Positions 11,501-20,500 of a stretch of 64,000 nucleotides of DNA are shown here, piece by piece. A model generated the notes under the pieces. It was given only the letters and a program-made list of their open reading frames with translations, had not been told where the DNA came from and did not search any database. Origin of the DNA: Actinostola sp. cb2023 (lineage: Eukaryota; Cnidaria; Anthozoa; Actiniaria; Actinostolidae); contig JAUJYZ010000967.1 in assembly GCA_033675265.1 (NCBI GenBank), forward strand, positions 30,001-94,000, read 5' to 3'. Numbering within the stretch: the stretch's first letter is position 1; every line of letters begins with the position of its first letter. The translations under genes were made by a program, and so were the position numbers.

Positions 11501-14500
11501 TGGATGGATGGATGGATGGATGGATGGGATGGATGGATGGATGGATGGATGGATGGATGGATGGATGGATGGATGGATGGATGGATGGATGGATGGATGG
11601 ATGGATGGATGGATGGATGGATGGATGGATGGATGGATGGATGGATGGATGGATGGATGGATGGATGATGGATGGATGGATGGATGGATGGATGGATGGA
11701 TGGATGGATGGATGGATGGATGGATGGATGGATGGATGGATGGATGGATGGATGGATGGATGGATGGATGGATGGATGGATGGATGGATGGATGGATGGA
11801 CGAATGGATGGACGAATGGATGGATGGATGGACGAATGGATGGACGAATGGATGGACGAATGGATGGACGAATGGATGGATGGATGGATGGATGGATGGA
11901 TGGATGGATGGATGGATGGATGGATGGATGGATGGATGGATGGATGGATGGATGGATGGATGGATGGATGGATGGATGGATAGATAGATAGATGAGTGAA
12001 TGGGCGGACTCACAGAGACTGTTTGACTGTGTGATTGATTGAAAAACTGATGGACTGACTGAATGATAAACGCTTTTTGCTTTTTGCAATATTTTTTATC
12101 AAACATTACCCATCTGTTTTTATAAGGAGTCCCGATGTGCCTATTGTATTCTCGTGATGGCGGTATACTGGGTCACAGAAGTCATCCCTCTCGCAGTTAC
12201 AGCCCTCCTACCCATGATACTCTTTCCGCTACTGGGTGTGGTGGGGTCCAAGGAGATTAGTCCCCCTTACTTCCAGGATACTAATGTACTCTTCATGGGG
12301 GGTCTCATCGTTGCTGTGGCGATTGAACACTGGATGCTTCACAAACGTATAGCTCTTCGTGTCCTGTTGCTCGTTGGAACTCAACCACGAAGGTACAGTT
12401 GGTGTGGGAAGTACAGATTAAAGTTATTTATTTTATTTATCAGTTTAAAAATGTGTATATTGGGCCCAATCTTGTGGGGCACGTGTGGCCCCCAGCCCTC
12501 CCCCTCATGCTTAAGTTTCTGTCTGAGAGTAACACTTCGTATTAGAGTTCAGAATGTGCTACCAAAATATGATGACGAGGAAAATATGAGAAAAGTAGGG
12601 TCACTTCGCGATTAATTGACAAAGTCCCCCGCCGATCAAGTCAGTATTGCGTCTTCAGCGCCTCTTCCTCGGTGCTTTTGGATACATATGATGGAGTACG
12701 TCATATGCAAGAATGGGGTTCACATGCAAAGGTGGCTTAGTTGGTTAGTACGCGACCTTCTATAAAGCGAGAAGTGCTCAGTTCGACTCTTCTCCTTGTT
12801 TCGATTTCCCTCTAATCCTTGTAGCTCTAGTGTAGCTTCAGTAAATCTCTAAATACCCGTAGAACGGAGCGCTGATGGAGGGAGGGGTGGAGGGCGTCTG
12901 TCCGTCCCCTGGAATATCATTTTCGGGTGATGATTCACCACCGTTCGTACCTGCGCGTTCTACTAGTACACTAAACAGTGACTCTAATCGTTTGTAGGCT
13001 CATGCTAGGGTTTATGCTAGTAACTGCGCGTTCTATTAGTACACTAAACATTGACTCTAATCGTTTGTAGGCTCATGCTAGTGTTTATGCTAGTAACTGC
13101 GCGTTCTACTATTACACTAAACAGTGACTCTAATCGTTTGTAGGCTCATGCCAGGGTTTATGCTAGTAACTGCGCGTTCTACTATTACACTAAACAGTGA
13201 CTCTAATCGTTTGTAGGCTCATGCCAGGGTTTATGCTAGTAACTGCGCGTTCTATTAGTACACTAAACAGTGACTCTAATCGTTTGTAGGCTCATGCTAG
13301 GGTTTATGCTAGTAACTGCGCGTTCTACTAGTACACTAAACAGTGACTCTAATCGTTTGTAGGCTCATGCTAGTGTTTATGCTAGTAACTGCGCGTTCTA
13401 TTAATACACTAAACAGTGACTCTAATCGTTTGTAGGCTCATGCTAGGGTTTATGCTAGTAACTGCGCGTTCTACTATTACACTAAACAGTGACTCTAATC
13501 GTTTGTAGGCTCATGCTAGGGTTTATGCTAGTAACTGCGCGTTCTACTAGTACACTAAACAGTGACTCTAATCGTTTGTAGGCTCATGCTAGGGTTTATG
13601 CTAGTAACTGCGCGTTCTACTAGTACACTAAACAGTGACTCTAATCGTTCGTAGGCTCATGCTAGGGTTTATGCTAGTAACTGCGCGTTCTACTAGTACA
13701 CTAAACAGTGACTCTAATCGTTTGTAGGCTCATGCTAGGGTTTATGCTAGTAACTGCGCGTTCTATTAGTACACTAAACATTGACTCTAATCGTTTGTAG
13801 GCTCATGCTAGGGTTTATGCTAGTAACTGCGCGTTCTATTAGTACACTAAACAGTGACTCTAATCGTTTGTAGGCTCATGCTAGGGTTTATGCTAGTAAC
13901 TGCGCGTTCTACTAGTACACTAAACAGTGACTCTAATCGTTTGTAGGCTCATGCCAGGGTTTATGCTAGTAACTGCACGTTCTATTAGTACACTAAACAG
14001 TGACTCTAATCGTTTGTAGGCTCATGCTAGTGTTTATGCTAGTAACTGCGCGTTCTACTAGTACACTAAACAGTGACTCTAATCGTTTGTAGGCTCATGC
14101 TAGGGTTTATGCTAGTAACTGCACGTTCTATTAGTACACTAAACAGTGACTCTAATCGTTTGTAGGCTCATGCTAGTGTTTATGCTAGTAACTGCGCGTT
14201 CTACTAGTACACTAAACAGTGACTCTAATCGTTTGTAGGCTCATGCCAGGGTTTATGCTAGTAACTGCGCGTTCTATTAGTACACTAAACAGTGACTCTA
14301 ATCGTTTGTAGGCTCATGCTAGGGTTTATGCTAGTAACTGCTTTCCTGTCAATGTGGATCAGCAATACGGCTACAACTGCCATGATGGTACCCATTGGTG
14401 AAGCTGTACTGTCTGAGCTTAAGGAGGAACAACTCAAGGAAGAACGTAAAAATGCAGAAGAGAGACAAAGTCTAGACGCCCTCGAAAACGTGACTAATTC

Positions 14501-17500
14501 TGCCTATGAGGATAATGATAATAACATTGGCGTGAAAATCGAGATGAGAGAAATACAAGACAACGACGAAGAAGAAGTAGATGCGGCCCAGAATAACGAA
14601 GTTGGCTTCAAGTACAAGAAAGGAGAAAGGTTTGTCAACGATTATTATTTAATGTTTACACAACTTGAAGAGTGTAGTGTGAGCTTGTAGTGTGTAGATA
14701 GATAGATAGATAGTTTATTATTAGTAAATACTGTGTATGTGATGGGTAGAGAACTGCAATATCGCGGGCTTCCTGTGCCACACACAAATCGATCATTCAT
14801 TCGGATTAGTTAGCGCATGTCATTTTACTTTTGTTCGACGCGCTATTAAGATAGTTCGTGTAGGCAGCGTAGTAGGGTTTTTTTTAATTTTTTTTTAATT
14901 TTTTTAGTTATTTCTTCTGAGGCTTTTGTTAAACACAGAAAGACAGTTTAGAGCGCAGGCCGAATTAGGGCTGTCCACAAGTTGCTCGGCAACTTTTGTG
15001 CAACTTTTCCGAATTCGGGCAACTTTTTTTCTTTCGAGCAACTTCTTTCTTTCTTAAACATTTCCACAAATTAAAACAAATTAAACAGGCCTATTAAGTA
15101 CTAAAATTGGTTTATTTCGCTTTAAGGGTCATAATACAGTTTGTAAACAGCATGCAGTGTTCAGGACTGGGTTAGTGAAGGCTTGTGGAGTAGTAGTGGG
15201 CTGCCTGTGGTTATTTGAAAAGGCGATTCAGGTGGTCAGCGGTTACTTTACCAAAATTAAAAATGGCGGACAAAAATGGCAACACGTGCATGAGATGGCT
15301 TGATTTGATAAGCAGCATAGAGTTTTCACTGCTGCTTTTTTAATTTGCTGCAAAGAGAGTTACACTTACACAAGTGATTTTCAGATAAATATTATTAATA
15401 TAGGCATAAGATTGATTGTTATGTAAACTAACATTGGCTGCCACTGAGATGCCATGAAAATGTTGTAAATTCCTGTTACAAGCTATATTTTATGAAAGAA
15501 ATCAGAAAATCGGTTAGAAATATTCCTTTGATTGGGTAATTAGCATCTTATTATAGTAAATACGAAAAGCAACATTGTAGCAACTTTAAGATTTTGGAGC
15601 AACTTTTGAGCAACTTTTAGAGTTTTGGAGCAACTTTTGAGCAACTTTCCTGGAAATTTTGAGCATCTTTTTAAACAATTTGGAGCAACTTGTGGACAGC
15701 CCTAGGCCGAATAATATATTTTGGCTTCCTGTGGTTCTATGCCTGAAATCTTCTACGTTTACGTACGTTCAACCTTAGTAAACGTAACCGTAGTCGATAC
15801 CGCGCGTAATACCACAGGAAGCCCAAATATATTTTCCCGTGTACTCTACCACAGGAAGCCCAAATATATTTTCCCGTGTACTCTACCACAGGAAGCCCAA
15901 ATATATTTTCCCGTGTACTCTACCACAGGAAGACCAAATATATTTTCCCGTGTACTCTATCACAGGAAACCCAAATATATTTTCCCGTGTACTCTACCAC
16001 AGGAAGCCCAAATATATTTTCCCGTGTACTCTACCACAGGAAGACCAAATATATTTTCCCGTGTACTCTATCACAGGAAACCCAAATATATTTTCCCGTG
16101 TACTCTACCACAGGAAGACCAAATATATTTTCCCGTGTACTCTAGCACCGGAAGCCCAAATATATTTTCCCGTGTACTCTAGCACCGGAAGCCCAAATAT
16201 ATTTTCCCGTGTACTCTACCACAGGAAGCCCAAATATATTTTCCCGTGTACTCTACCACAGGAAGCCCAAATATATTTTCCCGTGTACTCTACCACAGGA
16301 AGCCCAAATATATTTTCCCGTGTACTCTACCACAGGAAGCCCATAAAAGAACGCTCGCATAATTTATTTTTCTTTTCAACAATGTCCTGAGAAGAAATAG
16401 CTGGACTTGTGGATAGGCACAGACAGATTCTGCTCGGCAACTTTTGAGCAACTTTTTCGAATTTTGAGCAACTTTTTCAATTCTGAGCAACTTTTGAGAT
16501 TTTCCGAGCAACTTTTACCAAAATGACAATTTTTGATATATTTTGCCATTTCAAATCAAACACCGAACGAAAAATCTTGCTATAAGCACGATTTTCTGTG
16601 GTGTATCATATATGGATGTCTCGTTGGGTGTCCTGTGGTGTATCTTCCATATATGGATGTCTCGTTGCTCGTTGGGTATCCTGTGTTAATATTCCGAACA
16701 GCTTCCGGTATTGCTGAAAGCAAAATGGCGGAAGCCATGCAAGAAAGCGAAGACCCTATTCAAATTGCTAGAGAAAACGGGGCAGAGATGACGGAACCTG
16801 AAAGGGCTTCCATTTCGAAAGAACGTAAAGTTGCTAGAACATCGGACAAGTATATTATTGTATATCGTATGAGTTTGATACTTCAAACTCCCAATTCAAT
16901 TGAAAATATTGTTAAGACATCTCTAGCTCAGCCAGACAGCCAATGGAAATGGATGTATTTTTTGACTCACTATGTTGCTAAGCCAACAAAATGGCGGCCT
17001 AGTGAGTCTCTTTTTAATACAACCATATTGATTCAGTATAATTATGCAATATGGTGTTTAGAATAATTGCTTGATCTTTTGAAGCTGTTGAGTTTAGAAA
17101 CTTGATTCTTTATCATTTTTCAATAAATCAGGCAACAAGAGTGAGAACAATATATTTTTTTTGGAGCAACTTTTTATATAATTCTGGGAGCAACTTTTTC
17201 AAATTTGAGCAACTTTTGAGCAACTTTTGAGGGTTTTTTTGGGGCAACTTTTAAAGAATTTTTGAGCAGAATCTGTCTGTGCCTACTTGTGGAGTAGCGC
17301 GTCTGTATTGACATGATTGTTTGATTTACAGAGCATCAAGTGTTGACTTACTTGATGAAGACATCGAGGTGGGTGGTGTTTTTTGATGGTTGTTTGGTCT
17401 TGGTATTTGCTTCTGGTATTTGTATATATATGCTTTTTTCATTTTTCCTTCGACTTTCTATTTTTCTTCATTTTGTTTTCATTCCAATTCCTTTTTAGTC

Positions 17501-20500
17501 TTGAGTTTTCAATGATAGACACACATATGCATTCGTGCCCACGACCCTTGTCCAGCGCGCACCTCGAATAATATGATTGGATCCCGGCTTTCCGCAAGTC
17601 GACCACGCCCAAACTCAGAGAAATACCATGGTAAAGGCAGAGTTATATGAATGTTTCTTGTATATTTTCAGAGTGAAATTGACAAGCAGTTCAAGAATAT
17701 GAGTAAAATGCTGCTGTTGAGCATAGCTTATGCAGCCAACATTGGGGGAACTGCAACCTTGACTGGAACAGCACCCAACCTCATTCTTAGTGGACAAGTT
17801 TCCAAGTTAGTTTTAACCGTGGTTCATATCGAATTAAGTAGTAGTAAGAAAATGATCCACTGAAACAACAGTTGTATAGTTGTTAGGTTGTTGTTAGGAT
17901 TCATTGACATAATTACAAAAGATTTTGTCTCTGACTTAAATTACAAAATTGACAGACGTTTCGGCTAGTTCTTTAGCCTTCTTCAGTGAAATTCAAAATA
18001 ACGTTAGCTGCGCGAGAGGAATAGTTTGAAAATCATTGTCGTATTTATAATGTCGTTTAGGGGGAGGGGGAAGGGGGGGGAAGGAGGAGGGGAGTGACGA
18101 GAGAGGGGTGGTCATATTATCGGTCAAAATGTCCCACGCTTGTCAAGCATTTTTGCAAGGGATTGTAGCTATATAGCTGGCACCAGCCAACTCCATTTTT
18201 TCGGCCAATCTTTCGTGAAACACACATAGTTGACACGTTGTTGTGACGTGTTGTTGTGATATATTATTGTGACGTGTTGTTGTGACGTGTTGTTGTGACG
18301 TATTATTGTGACGTGTTGTTGTCGGACGTGTTGTTGTGACGTGTGGTTGTGACGTGTTGCTGTGATGTGTTATTGTGACATATTATTGTGACGTGTTGTT
18401 GTGACGTGTTGTTGTGATGTGTTGTTGTGATGTGTTGTGACGTGTGGTTGTGACTTGTTGTTGTGACGTGTGGTTGTGACTTGTTGCTGTGACGTGTTAT
18501 TGTGATGTGTTGTTGTGACATTATTGTGACGTATTATTGTGACATGTTGTTGTGACGTGTTGTTGTGGTGTTGTTTTACAGGTTGTTTCCCAAGAGTCCT
18601 GGGATAGGTTTTGCCACGTGGTTCATGTATGCATTGTGGTGTTGTTTTACAGGTTGTTTCCCGAGAGTCCTGGGATAGGTTTTGCCACGTGGTTCATGTA
18701 TGCATTGTGGTGTTGTTTTACAGGTTGTTTCCCGAGAGTCCTGGGATAGGTTTTGCCACGTGGTTCATGTATGCTTTCCCAGAGATGCTCATCTTGTTGT
18801 TTGTAGCCTGGGTTTGGTTGCAGATGCTCTTCTTGGGACTAAGGTGAGCATGTTGTTGGGGGTAACTATGTCTGACTGTATATAACAACAACAACAACAA
18901 CAACAACAACAATTATTAATTATTAATTATTGTTAAAACAACTGGTTTTTTTTGTTTTTTGTTTTTTAATTAATTTTATTCTGTATTTCACAAAGATGCA
19001 TAATTACATTTTCATACTTTATGTTCTGATGATATACAACATTATAGATTCACTCTATATTCACACTATATTAGCAACTGTTTATTTGTATATGCTTATG
19101 AATTGTCCATAAATTCACTGCCAATAAATTAACGGACAGAGACTCAGTAACGGGTTAAAAAGACGACTTGCATGTTGAACCCTATCTATCTAAGAGAAGC
19201 AAATAATTGTACGAGATAGTGGGAGTTAATTTGAGATTATCAAGTAAATGTTTCAGGAAAATAGAATCATTTGTTTTCAGTTCGAGAAAACGGGGTTCCA
19301 CTGTATTTCACTGAGGGGCAATACTTGATATGTGTTTATTTCGTTGTGCTTTAGATGTTGTTGTAAGAAAGGCGGTGAGCAAAACCGTGATCAAGCGAAT
19401 GCTGCCAAGAAAGTGCTACAGCAACAATACAGTGCACTTGGTCCAATGAGGTACGCGACACTTCATTTTCTATATAGTTTGGTATACCTGTGGTAAATAA
19501 AAGAGAGGGACTGGGAACGAATAGGAGAAAAGTGAATAGCCCAAGTCTCCCTCTGCCTAAAAACATAAAGGGCTCCCAAAAGAAGATTTAAAAGTGCGTA
19601 GGAGGCTAGTTCATACCCACCATTGAATGGCCAGTATCATCCCTTATACACTAGAGTCGTTTTGGTACGAGTGATAAACCTACGGTACCGTGACACTCAA
19701 ATAATAATAATAATAATAATACTACTTAATCTTTAAGGAGGAAGCGCCCATCACATAACGTGGTTTTCAGGGAGATCCTCAAATAATATACAATAGAAAT
19801 GAAAATAAAATAATTATAAAATACAATGTAAAAATGGATTAATATAAAACAATAAAACAATCATATATATAAAATACTCGATCTAAAAGTTCTGAGACTA
19901 AAAGTATTTACAAATCTATATCTCTACTCAGAGATCAAATGGTTGGTAGGCTGCCATCACCGCCTGGACGCAGACAACCATTTCAATCAGCGTCAGTGTT
20001 CAGAGACTTCAGACAAGGTGGACGATATGGTGAAAATATTTCCCCTGGGGGTAGTGCACTGGATTTGTCTGAGTTTCCAGCGTTAGCTAATAGAATGCTA
20101 GACAGCAGTGGAAGTGGTTCAGCACCAAGTAGACCGTCGTGGCTTCCTTTCTGAACCAATCAAATAGCGCATCTCATCCAATCAAACTCTTTCAATACGA
20201 CAAGGCGCGGCACCGTAACTTTCCCATTCATACGAAAACGACTCTAAAATATATATAAAATATACGACTGGACCAATCTTACAATAATTTGAAAAACATT
20301 ATAAAATATAATTATTTAATTATCCCACAAAATCTAGTTTTGCAGAAAAAGGCGTTTTGGTTCACTTCATATTACTTGCACTGCTGTGGTTGTTTCGTGA
20401 CCCCAAGTTCATGCCAGGATGGGCCATCATCTTTAAGAAAGAGTAAGAAACATATCTTATAAGTTGCTGTTAGGTTGTTGTTAGGTTGTTAGGGTGTTGT

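Noticed and set aside
11351..12106. 251- and 224-codon HPSI-repeat frames (minus) and DGWM frames (plus)
   Set aside because: Translation of the GGAT microsatellite.
12726..12802. Functional tRNA gene
   Set aside because: D-arm resemblance only; anticodon and T arms do not pair properly and copy A carries small insertions.
12957..14341. CRISPR-like regularly spaced array
   Set aside because: Units are directly tandem without unique spacers, in a eukaryotic intron, and overlap an exon start.
18552..18847. Overlapping small frames with [17 protein letters not shown] repeats
   Set aside because: Read-through of the exon 6 acceptor array; only the last copy belongs to the real exon. The same applies to 59834-60371.
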